A stretch of DNA of 64,000 nt from Nocardia sp. CC227C (GTDB lineage Bacteria > Actinomycetota > Actinomycetes > Mycobacteriales > Mycobacteriaceae), in assembly GCF_030767025.1 (NCBI RefSeq), contig NZ_JASITE010000004.1:310001-374000 (forward strand), in the 5' to 3' direction. Within the stretch, counting starts at the first letter, position 1, and each line of letters begins with the position of its first letter. A program made the translations under genes and the position numbers. This document shows, in pieces, positions 9,283-17,929 of the stretch. The notes below the pieces were generated by a model. The model searched no databases. It was not told the DNA's origin and was given only the letters and a program-made list of their open reading frames with translations.

Positions 9283-9735
9283 GTGCGCGTCGTCATTCTG
9301 TTCGGTTCCGAAATGGGCACGTCCGAGGCGGTCGCGGAGTGCGTCGCCGATGAACTGTCGGCGTACGACGTCTCGGTCTACGACATGACCGACTTCGACC
9401 CCGGCGACCTGACCGCCGACGACTTCCACGTCATCGTCTGCTCCACCTACGGCGACGGCGACCTGCCCACCGGCGCGGAACCCTTCTTCGACCGACTCGA
9501 CGCCACCACACCCGACCTCACCGGGCTGCGCTTCGCGGTCTTCGGACTCGGCGACACCGTGTACGGCGACACCTACAACCGCGGCGGCGAGATCGCGGCC
9601 GAGAAGTTGACCGCGTGCGGGGCGACCCAGATCGGCGAGCACGGCCGCCACGACGCCTCGACCGGGGTGCGGGCCAAGGACATGGCGCGCGAATGGGCGC
9701 GCACCCTGCCCGTCCCGGCCCCGGCCGCGGTCTGA
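9283..9735 (+). CDS. Flavodoxin (short-chain, MioC/sulfite-reductase-FMN-domain type)
   Basis: 150 aa from GTG 9283 after AGAAGGGAG. The FMN phosphate loop is GSEMGTSEAVAE near the N-terminus. The isoalloxazine-binding loops follow as CSTYGDGDLPTGAEPFFD and VFGLGDTVYGDTYNRGG. No other domain is fused, so it is a free electron carrier in the cytoplasm. The iron box immediately upstream implies production when iron is scarce, the classical situation in which flavodoxin replaces ferredoxin. Its partner reductase is not in the window. Confidence 0.85.
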   Translation: MRVVILFGSEMGTSEAVAECVADELSAYDVSVYDMTDFDPGDLTADDFHVIVCSTYGDGDLPTGAEPFFDRLDATTPDLTGLRFAVFGLGDTVYGDTYNRGGEIAAEKLTACGATQIGEHGRHDASTGVRAKDMAREWARTLPVPAPAAV

Positions 9736-9837
9736 GTTCGGCGGTCTGAGTTCGGCGACGGGGGTTCGGCGGCGGGGGCCGACTCCCGGTGCACTATCGG
9801 CCGGTGCGCGCCGATCGCCGCCCGGTGCGACGCCGAC

Positions 9838-11166
9838 CTAGCCGACCGCCGCCCCGGCCAGTCGACGCCGCACCCATTCCGCGCGCGCCAACAGACCGTC
9901 ATCACCCCCGGACGGCGACGACAGCAGCAGTCCGCTCGCCGGTCCCGACGCCGACCCCCGTACCGGCAGCGTGATTCCACAGCTGCCCAGATAGCTGAGC
10001 GCCATGGTGGTGCGCAGCGTGCTGGCGTTGGCGCGGTCGTACGCTGCCGGGTCACCGAGTTCGGCCAGGCGCGGCGGCGGGTGGCGCACGGTGGGGCACA
10101 GCAGGATCGCGCCGTCGAGTTCGGCCACGAACCGCTCACGCAGTCCGGCCATCGCCGCGTACACGGGTTCGATGGAATGCGCTGTGTGCGCGTTGCTTTC
10201 GAGTCTGCGGCGGGTGGCCGGCTCGATCGGCATGGCGGAGTCGAGGCGGTGGCCGTGCTCCCGGTACGCCTCCGCGCCGACAATGGTGCCGTAGCGGTCC
10301 AGCAACCGCTGGGCGGCCGTCAGCGAGGCCACGTCATCGATGCGAATATCGGCTCCGGCACGACGGAGTTCATCGGCGGAGGCGGTGAAGGCGGCGGCGA
10401 TCTCGGGGGCCACGTCCTCGGTCCATTCCCCCGCGGGCACGACGTAGCGCGGGCCCGGCGCGGGATCGGCCGCCGCTCGCGCGGGGGCGAATATCCGGTC
10501 GAGAGCGCGAATGTCGGCCACCGTGGTCGCGAACAGCCCCACACTGTCGAGGGTCCCGGACAGGGGCGCGAAGTCGTGCGCGCCGTAGCGCCCCGGACTG
10601 GCGCGGTAGCCGACGATGCCGCAGTAGGCGGCGGGCACCCGCACCGAACCCGAGGTGTCGGTGCCGACCGCGAGCGGCACGATGCCGCGTGCCACCGCCA
10701 CCGCCGAGCCACTCGACGATCCGCCCGGGATCCGCTCCGGATCGACCGGGTTGATCGGGGTGCCGAAACAGCGGTTGATCCCGAGACCGGAGAAGGCGAA
10801 TTCGCTGAGGTTGGCCTTGCCGACGGTGACCAGCCCGCTGTCGTGCGCGCGCCGCACGAGGCGGCTGTCCACGACGGCGGGTTCGTCGTGCAGGTGGCTG
10901 GCCGACCCGAGGGTGGTGACGGTGCCCTGGATGTCGAAGACGTCCTTCCAGACGATCGGGACCCCGTCGAGCGCGCCGCGCCGGGCACCGCGCAGCCGAC
11001 GGCGTTGGGCGGCCTCGGCCTGGTATCGGGCGCGCTCGGCGGTGACGGCGATCAGGGTCGCGGCCGAATCCGGCTGCCGCGCGCGGTCGATGGCTGCCGC
11101 GGTCAGCCGCGGCGCGATCGGTTCGCCCGCCGCGAGAGCCCGGGCCATGGCGATGGCGGTTGTCAT
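9838..11166 (-). CDS. Amidase-signature family hydrolase
   Basis: 442 aa from ATG 11166; the frame is open to an ATG at 11214 and neither has a strong ribosome site. The amidase signature is complete: catalytic Lys in VWKDVFDIQG, cis-Ser region in GGSSSGSAVAVARG, and the nucleophile block GTDTSGSVRVPA. The enzyme hydrolyses an amide C-N bond in the cytoplasm. It is divergent from the DUF1989 gene across roughly 120 bp and belongs with that catabolic locus. It may act late in ring opening, as amidase-family members do for allophanate or ureido acids, but the substrate is unknown. Confidence 0.8.
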   Translation of the reverse strand: MTTAIAMARALAAGEPIAPRLTAAAIDRARQPDSAATLIAVTAERARYQAEAAQRRRLRGARRGALDGVPIVWKDVFDIQGTVTTLGSASHLHDEPAVVDSRLVRRAHDSGLVTVGKANLSEFAFSGLGINRCFGTPINPVDPERIPGGSSSGSAVAVARGIVPLAVGTDTSGSVRVPAAYCGIVGYRASPGRYGAHDFAPLSGTLDSVGLFATTVADIRALDRIFAPARAAADPAPGPRYVVPAGEWTEDVAPEIAAAFTASADELRRAGADIRIDDVASLTAAQRLLDRYGTIVGAEAYREHGHRLDSAMPIEPATRRRLESNAHTAHSIEPVYAAMAGLRERFVAELDGAILLCPTVRHPPPRLAELGDPAAYDRANASTLRTTMALSYLGSCGITLPVRGSASGPASGLLLSSPSGGDDGLLARAEWVRRRLAGAAVG

Positions 11167-11284
11167 GGGGACGACGCTACCGATCACCATTCCCCACTCG
11201 TCATGTATGAACATCCATGACAGGCGATCAGGAGTGTGTATTCATCCATTTCGCCGAGCGTGATCGTTCGGTTGACTGGCACTC

Positions 11285-11926
11285 ATGACAACATTGAGTT
11301 ATCCGGAGCCGGTCACCATCCCGGCCGGGCAGGGCCGCGCGGTGACGCTGCGCGCCGGAGCGGGACTGCGGATCACCGACGTCGACGGCGGCCAGGTAGG
11401 CGATGTGTTCGCCTACAACCGCCACGACCTCACCGAACACCACAGCGCCTCGCACACCCGCACGCACACCGAGCGGCTGTTTCCGGCACTCGGCCAGAGC
11501 TTCGTGACCAACCGGCGGCGGCCCATCCTCACCTACCTGGCCGACACCTCGCCGGGCATGCACGACATGCTGATCGCCGCGTGCGACCCGGAACGCTATG
11601 CGGCATACGGCGATCTGGATCACGCCAGCTGCGCGGAGAACCTGTGCCGGGCGCTGACCGAACTGGGATACGATGCGCCGCCGTTCATTCCGCAGCCGAT
11701 CAATGTGTTCATGCGCATTCCGGTCGCCGCGGACGACAGCCTGAGCTGGCTCGCCGCCGCGACCGCACCCGGCGACGCGATCACCTTCCGTGCCGAAATG
11801 GACTGCCTGATAGTCGTTTCCGCCTGCCCGCAGGACCACAACGCCATCAACGGGGCCGCACCGACCCCCTTGGCCCTGACCATCCTTCCATCGCACACCC
11901 TGCCCACCGAGGAGAACCACCGATGA
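11285..11926 (+). CDS. DUF1989 (urea-carboxylase-associated) protein
   Basis: 213 aa. The pattern AGAGLRITDVDGGQVGDVFAY near the start and ITFRAEMDCLIVVSACPQD with INGAAPTPLAL near the end is that of DUF1989, a cupin-like family found beside urea carboxylase, guanidine and other nitrogen-catabolic genes. Conserved His/Cys residues (SHTRTHTE, HASCAENL) could bind a metal. Its TGA overlaps the ATG of the oxidoreductase by 4 bp, and that gene overlaps the next, so three proteins are made from one tightly coupled message. Confidence 0.75.
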   Translation: MTTLSYPEPVTIPAGQGRAVTLRAGAGLRITDVDGGQVGDVFAYNRHDLTEHHSASHTRTHTERLFPALGQSFVTNRRRPILTYLADTSPGMHDMLIAACDPERYAAYGDLDHASCAENLCRALTELGYDAPPFIPQPINVFMRIPVAADDSLSWLAAATAPGDAITFRAEMDCLIVVSACPQDHNAINGAAPTPLALTILPSHTLPTEENHR

Positions 11927-13044
11927 CCAGCACCGAACTGACCCACCCCGCACTGGAGCCGTACACGCTCGACACCCTTGCGCTGCGCAATCGATTCGCG
12001 GTCGCACCGATGAGCCGGATATCGGCCACCCCCGACGGCACACCCACCGAACAGATGGCCGACTACTACCGTGCGTACGCGGTCGGCGGATTCGGCCTGA
12101 TCATCACCGAGGGCATCTACTCCGACGCCACGCACAGCCAGAGCTATTTCAATCAGCCGGGCCTGGTCACCGCGGCGCACGTCGCGGGCTGGCGGCGGGT
12201 GGTGGACGCGGTGCACGCGGCCGGAGCCCCCATCGTGGCGCAGCTGATGCACGCCGGGGCCATCTCGCAGGGCAATGCGTACGGCTTCGAGACCATCGGA
12301 CCGTCCGCGGTGCGGCCGCGCGGGCAGATGATGGTCGACTACGGCGGCGCGGGCGGACCGTGGAGCGCGCCCCGCGAGATGACCGCCGCCGACATCGACA
12401 CCGCCGTCGCGGGTTTCGTCGCCGCGGCCGAGAATGCCCGTGCCGCCGGATTCGACGGTGTCGAGATCCACGGGGCGAACGGCTATCTGCTCGATCAGTT
12501 CCTCACCGACTACACCAATCGACGCACCGACGAATACGGCGGAACGGTGGGCAACCGCATCAGACTCACCGCTCGGGTTCTGCACGAGATACGAAATGCC
12601 TTGGACGACTTCCCGGTCGGCGTGCGGCTGTCGCAGACCAAGGTCAACGACTTCACCTATCGCTGGCCGGGCGGCGAGGCCGACGCGCGAACCATCTTCG
12701 CGGCCCTGACCGAGGCCAGTTACCTGCACATCGCCAGCGAGGGCCGCGACTTCCTGGAGACCGCGACCCTCCCGAGCGGCACCACCGTCACCAAGCTGGC
12801 CCGCGAGGTATCCGGCCGCCCGGTCATCGCCAACGGCGGAATGCACCAGCTGCCGCAGGCCGCCGCCGTGCTGACCGGCGCGCACGCCGACGTGCTCTCG
12901 CTGGGTACCGGCGCGCTGGCCAATCCGGACCTGCCGCGCCGGGTCGAGACCGGGGCCGCGCTCGCACCGTTCGACCGTGAGATGCTGCACCCCATGGCAA
13001 CCCTGGACTGCGCCGCCGCCTGGCGCGAACGATCCGGCGAATGA
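11923..13044 (+). CDS. NADH:flavin oxidoreductase, old-yellow-enzyme family
   Basis: 373 aa from ATG 11923, preceded by CGAGGAGAACCACCG and overlapping the upstream stop by ATGA. It is a single FMN TIM barrel with LRNRFAVAPMSRIS at the N-terminus, AQLMHAGAIS, the signature GFDGVEIHGANGYLLDQFL, then NRRTDEYGG, and a phosphate-binding end ALANPDLPRRVE. No 4Fe-4S/FAD extension is present, so it is the short OYE type that reduces activated C=C or C=N bonds with NAD(P)H. In this operon it probably reduces an unsaturated N-heterocycle before hydrolysis (inference). Confidence 0.85.
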   Translation: MTSTELTHPALEPYTLDTLALRNRFAVAPMSRISATPDGTPTEQMADYYRAYAVGGFGLIITEGIYSDATHSQSYFNQPGLVTAAHVAGWRRVVDAVHAAGAPIVAQLMHAGAISQGNAYGFETIGPSAVRPRGQMMVDYGGAGGPWSAPREMTAADIDTAVAGFVAAAENARAAGFDGVEIHGANGYLLDQFLTDYTNRRTDEYGGTVGNRIRLTARVLHEIRNALDDFPVGVRLSQTKVNDFTYRWPGGEADARTIFAALTEASYLHIASEGRDFLETATLPSGTTVTKLAREVSGRPVIANGGMHQLPQAAAVLTGAHADVLSLGTGALANPDLPRRVETGAALAPFDREMLHPMATLDCAAAWRERSGE

Positions 13045-13901
13045 GCGAACGGACCTGGACCCGCGGCGCGGCCGCGGTGGCGACGCTGACCTTCGACGTG
13101 GACGCGGAAACGCCCGTCCTCGCCGAAGGCCGGCACTACGCCGAGCAGCCCATGGTGATGTCGCATCAGGCGTACGGACCGGATGTGGGCGTGCCGCGCA
13201 TTCTCGACCTGCTCGACGAGATGGGCGTTCCCGCGACCTTCTTCGTACCCGGCTGGGTCGCCGAGCAGCGGCCGAAGCTGGCCGCCTCGATCGTCGAGCG
13301 CGGACACGAGGTCGCACACCACTCCTACAGCCACCGGCCGCCCACCTCGCTGCCCGCCGGCGCCGAACGCGCCGACTTCACGCGTGCCCTGGACGTTTTC
13401 GCGGCCCAGGGCATCGAGATCGCCGGGCATCGCGCCGCGCTGTGGAGCGCCACCCGCGAAACCCTGTCCCTGATAGCGGAGTACGGCCTGGCCTACGACT
13501 CCTCGCTGATGGGAGACGACCGGCCGTACCTGGTGGACGGTGCGGTGGTGGAACTGCCGGTGCACTGGTCGCTGGACGACTGGGAGCAGTACGCGTACCT
13601 GCCCGCACCCCGCATCGGCTCGGTCATCGAATCGCCGGTCAAGGTCGAGCGGATGTGGCGGGCCGAACTCGACGGCATGCGCCACTACGGCTGCCTGTTC
13701 AACGTGTGCATGCATCCGTTCCTCACCGGCCGCCCCGGCCGCATGCTCGCCCTGCGCAACCTGATCACCTACGCCCTGGAGTGCGGCGACGTCACCTTCG
13801 CCCGCTGCCGGGATGTGGCGGCGTGGGCGCGGGCGGACACCGGCACCCCGAGCCGTCCGCTGCCGATCTACGACGTGGACGCGGACGTCTATCCACGCTG
13901 A
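13041..13901 (+). CDS. Polysaccharide-deacetylase-fold hydrolase (PuuE/cyclic-imide-hydrolase-like)
   Basis: 286 aa, coupled to the oxidoreductase by an ATGA overlap. NodB-type metal ligands are visible in LTFDVDAET and in the H-x3-H motif HHSYSH, followed by GHRAALWS. MSHQAYGPDVGVPRILDLLD and VCMHPFLTGRPGRM are characteristic of the branch that includes allantoinase PuuE and HpPgdA-like cyclic imide hydrolases, not secreted peptidoglycan deacetylases. There is no signal peptide. In this setting I infer hydrolytic opening of a cyclic amide or imide made by the preceding reductase. Confidence 0.75.
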   Translation: MSERTWTRGAAAVATLTFDVDAETPVLAEGRHYAEQPMVMSHQAYGPDVGVPRILDLLDEMGVPATFFVPGWVAEQRPKLAASIVERGHEVAHHSYSHRPPTSLPAGAERADFTRALDVFAAQGIEIAGHRAALWSATRETLSLIAEYGLAYDSSLMGDDRPYLVDGAVVELPVHWSLDDWEQYAYLPAPRIGSVIESPVKVERMWRAELDGMRHYGCLFNVCMHPFLTGRPGRMLALRNLITYALECGDVTFARCRDVAAWARADTGTPSRPLPIYDVDADVYPR

Positions 13902-14129
13902 CGTGAGCCGCCACCGAGATGGCCCGGCCGCGTGGTGGGCGATGTGTGCACGGCGCCACCCTGGCGAGGGAGTGTTCGCCTGGCGGGCGTCCGGTGTCAG
14001 GCACCGACGACATCCGACGGGCGCGACCCGAACCGAGCATTCGGCGCCAGCCGCGCGGTACCGCGCGCACGGCGGGGTCCGGCCCGGCGCACCGACGCGA
14101 CCTACGACCCCGTGACCGCTCGCGGCCGG

Positions 14130-15704
14130 TCAGCGAGTGACCGCGCCGGTGGCGGGGTCCGGCGATTCCGCCGCCAGGGCCAGGTACAGGTCGACGGTGT
14201 CCTCGAGGCGGCCCACCGAGCGGCCGGTCAGCTCGGTGATTCGGGCCATGCGGTTGCGCAGGGTGTTGACGTGGACGTGCAGGGCGGCAGCCGTGACCGC
14301 CCACTGTCCGTCATGGGCGAGGAAGATGCGCAGGGTGTGTTCGAGTTCGGTGTGGGCCCGGGCGTCGTGCTCGCGGATCACGCCCAGCACCTGCTCCGAG
14401 AACCGTTGCCGCACTTGATCGTCGAGCAGGCCCAGCAGCATCCGGAAGGTCGCGACATCGGCGAATGTTGCGGTGACGGGGCCGGGTCGCGTCCGCAGCA
14501 CCTGGCACACCTCCCGGGCGCGCACCAGCGATTCCCGCAGCGCACCGGCCGCGGCTATGTCGCCGACGCCGATCACCACACGTTCGCCGGACGTACGCCT
14601 GCCGACCTCGGCCCCCAACTCGCGGGCGAAGCGCGCCAATTCGTCGGCCGAGCGCTCCCAGAGAAAGATGGACACCACATCCCGGCTGCCCGCCGCGGTG
14701 AACACGGGTATCCCGTGGGTGGCGAAGACCGCGCCGACCGCGTGCGCGATGTCATCGGGCGGGGCGTCGGCCGCGGTCGGCGCCGCGACCAGCACCCCCA
14801 ACCGCCGGTCCGGCGGAATCCCGTAGGCGCGCAACCGCCGGATCACCTCACCGCCGCTGCGCGGTCCGGAGAGAATCATCTCCAACAGCTCGGCGGCGAA
14901 CCGCGCCTCGATGGCGTGCACGGCCTGCTGTTTGGTGACCTCCAGGCTGAGAAAGCGGGCCGCCTGCGCCAGCGCCTCCCGGTCGGCCGCGGCCAGCGTG
15001 GCGGCCGGTTCCAGGCAGTACAGTCCGGCGTCGATCTCCCCCATCGCGCCCGCCACGAGGTACAGCGCCGCCGATCCGGTCCCCAGCTCCACCTCGATCG
15101 GCGGTGGCGTGCGATGGAGCGCGGCGGCGGCCAGCCGCACCTGCTCGTCGGTCGGCTCACAGCCGATGCTCGCCAGCAGACGACCCTTGCGGTCCACCAC
15201 CAGCAGCGGCAATTCCGTTTCCCCACGCAGGATTTCGAGCACGCTCGCGGCGCCGCCGCCCCGGGACAGAGCGGTCGCGAGCGCGTCACCGCGGTGGACG
15301 GTGGCGGTCAACTCGGTCTGCAACACCTCGTTCTGGATGCGGGCGGCGGCGCGGGTGAGCGCCGCGAACGGCACCCCGATACACAGTTCGGCGAGCGGCA
15401 GACCGTGTGAAAGACACAGCGCGGCAAGCCCTTCGGGCAGCTCCGGGGTCTGCGCCGTCAGCCCGAACACCAGTCCGGCCGCGCCCGCCCGAGCCACCGC
15501 CGCCACGAACCGCTCCGCCGAAACGTGCGGCAGCCACAGCCCATTGGTCAAAACCAGTTCCCCGGACCGCACGTACGGCGACGGATCCGGCAACTCCGTG
15601 GTGTGCAACCAGTGGATCTCCGCCACCAGCGCCTCGGCGAGTTCCGGTGTCACCACCCGCAATCCCAGGGCGGGGTCGGCGACAAGTCGGCTGATGGTCA
15701 ACAC
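14130..15704 (-). CDS. PucR-family transcriptional regulator
   Basis: 524 aa from a GTG start at 15704 (a TTG follows directly). The N-terminal PucR sensor domain runs over about residues 1-120 (TISRLVADPALGLRVVT.., RSGELVLTNG, AGLVFG). A CdaR/GGDEF-like middle section follows, then the C-terminal PucR helix-turn-helix: LRIFLAHDGQWAVTAAALHV followed by HVNTLRNRMARI and LEDTVDLYLAL. Family members govern purine, amino-acid and other nitrogen catabolism. It converges on the DUF1989-oxidoreductase-hydrolase operon and is the likely regulator of that operon and of the divergent amidase. Confidence 0.85.
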   Translation of the reverse strand: MLTISRLVADPALGLRVVTPELAEALVAEIHWLHTTELPDPSPYVRSGELVLTNGLWLPHVSAERFVAAVARAGAAGLVFGLTAQTPELPEGLAALCLSHGLPLAELCIGVPFAALTRAAARIQNEVLQTELTATVHRGDALATALSRGGGAASVLEILRGETELPLLVVDRKGRLLASIGCEPTDEQVRLAAAALHRTPPPIEVELGTGSAALYLVAGAMGEIDAGLYCLEPAATLAAADREALAQAARFLSLEVTKQQAVHAIEARFAAELLEMILSGPRSGGEVIRRLRAYGIPPDRRLGVLVAAPTAADAPPDDIAHAVGAVFATHGIPVFTAAGSRDVVSIFLWERSADELARFARELGAEVGRRTSGERVVIGVGDIAAAGALRESLVRAREVCQVLRTRPGPVTATFADVATFRMLLGLLDDQVRQRFSEQVLGVIREHDARAHTELEHTLRIFLAHDGQWAVTAAALHVHVNTLRNRMARITELTGRSVGRLEDTVDLYLALAAESPDPATGAVTR

Positions 15705-15989
15705 CTAGTGGAATCTACACATCGCATCCGATGTCGGTGTAGGAACATCCACCACGACATGCTCGGCGCTCGGCACCGCGCGGCGAAGCCTTCCCCTGCG
15801 CCGCACCGGCTAGCTCGCCCCGGAACACGATCCGCGCCCCGGGCGGGCTTCACATCGGCGTCCTCAGGGAACACGTTCTATCCGCGGCGGGCGGCGCGAT
15901 CGTGTCGATTCCGGTTCCCATCCCGGGGTGGGGTGTGCATCGAATGCTCTGGAAGTGGCTTGCCCGTCGACGAGGGTTGGAGGTTGTTC

Positions 15990-16562
15990 ATGGTGCGCTC
16001 GGTTCGTAGGCTCACGCGGCGCTGGGTGGTGGCGTCCGCTGCCGGGGCGATCATGCTCGGCGGGATGGTGACGGCCGGTCCGGCGGCGGCGGATTGGCCG
16101 GCCTCCCAGCAGAGTTTCCGTATCGCGAGTGTGGGTGTCGCCGACGCATGCGTGAGCGTGGTGGGCGACCAGGTGGGGCTGAAGCCGTGCACGACACCGG
16201 TCAGCGCCGACCAGACCTGGACGGCGCTCGACGGCACGAGTTCGACCCGTCTCGGGAACCCGGCGACCCGCACCTGCCTGTTGTACGAGACCGATAACGG
16301 CGTGACCTTCCGGACCGTCGACTGCCGCGACACCAGGCTCGGCAATCAGGAGTGGCGATATGTCCACGTCCAGGGGTACTCGGATCGGGGCGTGATCCAC
16401 CAGCGCAACTTCGGACGCGGCGCCCTCAAGTGCTGGAGTGCGTTCTCCTCCGCGGACGGACCGAGCGGCACCGTCGGTGGCATACGGCTGGACTCCGACT
16501 GCGACTCGATCAAGGGCGACAGTCTTCCGAAGGCGAACATGTGGATGGTGAGCCCCGTCTAG
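15990..16562 (+). CDS. Secreted protein with ricin-like beta-trefoil features
   Basis: 190 aa from an ATG placed after GGAGGTTGTTC. A Sec signal peptide is clear: RRLTRRW, a hydrophobic core, then AGPAAADW, with cleavage probably after AAA. The mature part holds paired Cys motifs (ADACVSVVGDQVGLKPC, RTCLLYETDNGVTFRTVDC, ALKCWSAF ... DCDS) with QTW/QEW, like a single degenerate ricin-B trefoil. There is no enzyme motif. The stop codon overlaps the first base pairs of a WD40 remnant, so its 3' neighbourhood has been rearranged. Confidence 0.7.
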   Translation: MVRSVRRLTRRWVVASAAGAIMLGGMVTAGPAAADWPASQQSFRIASVGVADACVSVVGDQVGLKPCTTPVSADQTWTALDGTSSTRLGNPATRTCLLYETDNGVTFRTVDCRDTRLGNQEWRYVHVQGYSDRGVIHQRNFGRGALKCWSAFSSADGPSGTVGGIRLDSDCDSIKGDSLPKANMWMVSPV

Positions 16563-17169
16563 GGCATATCTCAGTCCCGGTGGCCGATGGCTCGCCACCG
16601 CCGATGGCGACGCCCTCATCCGAATCTGGGATGCCGAGAGCGGTCGCGGTCGGGGACAGCCGATCACCCCGGAGGCCCCACTGGGCACGCTCGCCATCAG
16701 CGCGGACGGTGAGCGCGTTGCCACCGGTGGGAGCGATGGCAGGGTATGGATCTGGCAGGTGGAGACCGGTGAGACCGTTGCCGGACCGATGTCCGGCCAT
16801 CGCGGCGGCGTGGTGAACGCCGCGTTCAGCCCGAACGGCAAGTGGCTGGTTACGGTCGACCAGGATGGAGCCGCTCGGCTCTGGGACGCCGAAACGGGCA
16901 GCGCCAGGGGCAGTTCCCAAGGTAGCTCCCGCTACATCCTCGACTCGCTGTCGAACGTCCTTGCCTTCCGCCCGGAAGGCAATGCCTTCGTGGCGACCGA
17001 TATCGAGGGGATCGTCCGCGAATGGCCGGTGTTCGAATCCGTCCCGGCGGAACTCTGCGGCAAGCTGTCCGAGAATATGAGCCGAAAAGCCTGGCGCGAA
17101 TGGGTTTCCGTGGACATCGAATACCGTCAGCCCTGCGCCGATCTCCCGATCGCGCCGGAGGGCCCCTGA
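16561..17169 (+). pseudogene. 3' remnant of a WD40-repeat protein gene
   Basis: The frame is open from a stop at 16549-16551 with no credible start, and WD40 blades begin almost at once: YLSPGGRWLATADGD..IRIWDAESG, then ISADGERVATGGSDGRVWIW, then AAFSPNGKWLVTVDQDG followed by ARLWD. The end (AELCGKLSENMSRKAWREWV) is the typical tail of large STAND-NTPase/WD40 or kinase/WD40 proteins. The N-terminal effector part and early blades are missing. An internal ATG at 16759 could give a 136-aa piece, but I read the whole as decayed. Confidence 0.75.
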
Positions 17170-17240
17170 CCGGAGTACTCCGAGCGCACGACCGGCGTTG
17201 TCGATCACCCGGTGGACACAGCGGGAGTGACAGCGACCAA

Positions 17241-17260
17241 GAGTGAGTGTACAGTCACTC
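17241..17260. promoter_or_regulatory. Probable TetR operator overlapping the tetR promoter
   Basis: GAGTGAGTGTACAGTCACTC is a 20-bp palindrome with one mismatched pair, ending two bases before the ATG of the TetR gene. Its half-site GAGTGA..GTCACT recurs before the adjacent oxidoreductase gene, supporting autoregulation. Confidence 0.65.
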
Positions 17261-17262
17261 AC

Positions 17263-17847
17263 ATGACCAGGCGAGCCACTCTCTCCACAGCCGAGATGCG
17301 GCGTGCGGCTGTTGTCGACGCGGCGATCGAGGAGTTCGCGCGTGCCGGCTACCACGGCACGCCCATCGCCGACGTCGCGACCCGGGCCGGGATTTCCCCC
17401 GCTTATGTGTTCAAGCTGTTTCCCGGCAAGATCGCACTGTTCGTCGCGGCGCTGGATCGGTGTTTCGAACTGGTGGAGCAGGCCCTGGCCGCCGCGGCCG
17501 CGACATCCGCGGGCCACGCTCCGGAGGAGATCCTGTACCGGATGGGCGGCGCCTACGCCGACCTCATTGCGGACAACAAGCTGCTGATGCTCCAGGTCCA
17601 CGCGCAGTCGGTCGCCGAGGTCCCCGAAATCGCCGACGCCATGCGCCGGGGGCTCGCGCGAGTCACCGAACTCGCCAAGGCGCGCTCGGGCGCCGAAGAC
17701 GAACAGGTCCAGCGGTTCATCGCCTTCGGACAACTCTGCCACCTCATCACGACGCTGGACATCGACGACCACCAGGGCACCTGGGCGGAGATCCTCTCCG
17801 CCGGGATCCGCCATCCCAACAGGCCCGGCACCCGCCACCAGAACTAG
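17263..17847 (+). CDS. TetR/AcrR-family transcriptional regulator
   Basis: 194 aa from ATG 17263, immediately after the palindrome. The DNA-binding domain is AAIEEFARAGYHGTPIADVA then TRAGISPAYVFKLFPGKIAL, with FVAALDRCFELVE as helix 4. The ligand domain is generic. The transcript may be nearly leaderless, since no good Shine-Dalgarno precedes the ATG and the operator occupies that place. Matching palindromes before this gene and before the next (oxidoreductase) imply that both are repressed by it. Confidence 0.85.
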   Translation: MTRRATLSTAEMRRAAVVDAAIEEFARAGYHGTPIADVATRAGISPAYVFKLFPGKIALFVAALDRCFELVEQALAAAAATSAGHAPEEILYRMGGAYADLIADNKLLMLQVHAQSVAEVPEIADAMRRGLARVTELAKARSGAEDEQVQRFIAFGQLCHLITTLDIDDHQGTWAEILSAGIRHPNRPGTRHQN

Positions 17848-17890
17848 CCGCTCGACGACTCTGCGAACTCGAGCTTCTCCCATTCACTCA

Positions 17891-17908
17891 GAGTGATTGA
17901 CCAGTCAC
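17891..17908. promoter_or_regulatory. Second probable TetR operator
   Basis: GAGTGATTGACCAGTCAC shares the outer half-sites GAGTGA and GTCAC with the palindrome at 17241-17260, here with a different centre. It lies about 20 bp before the ATG of the medium-chain oxidoreductase, a position suited to repression. Confidence 0.55.
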
Positions 17909-17929
17909 ACACCGCAGGAGGAAGAGCCC

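Noticed and set aside
13041..13901. Peptidoglycan or chitin deacetylase assignment
   Set aside because: No signal peptide or membrane anchor, and the motifs and operon fit the intracellular PuuE-like branch.
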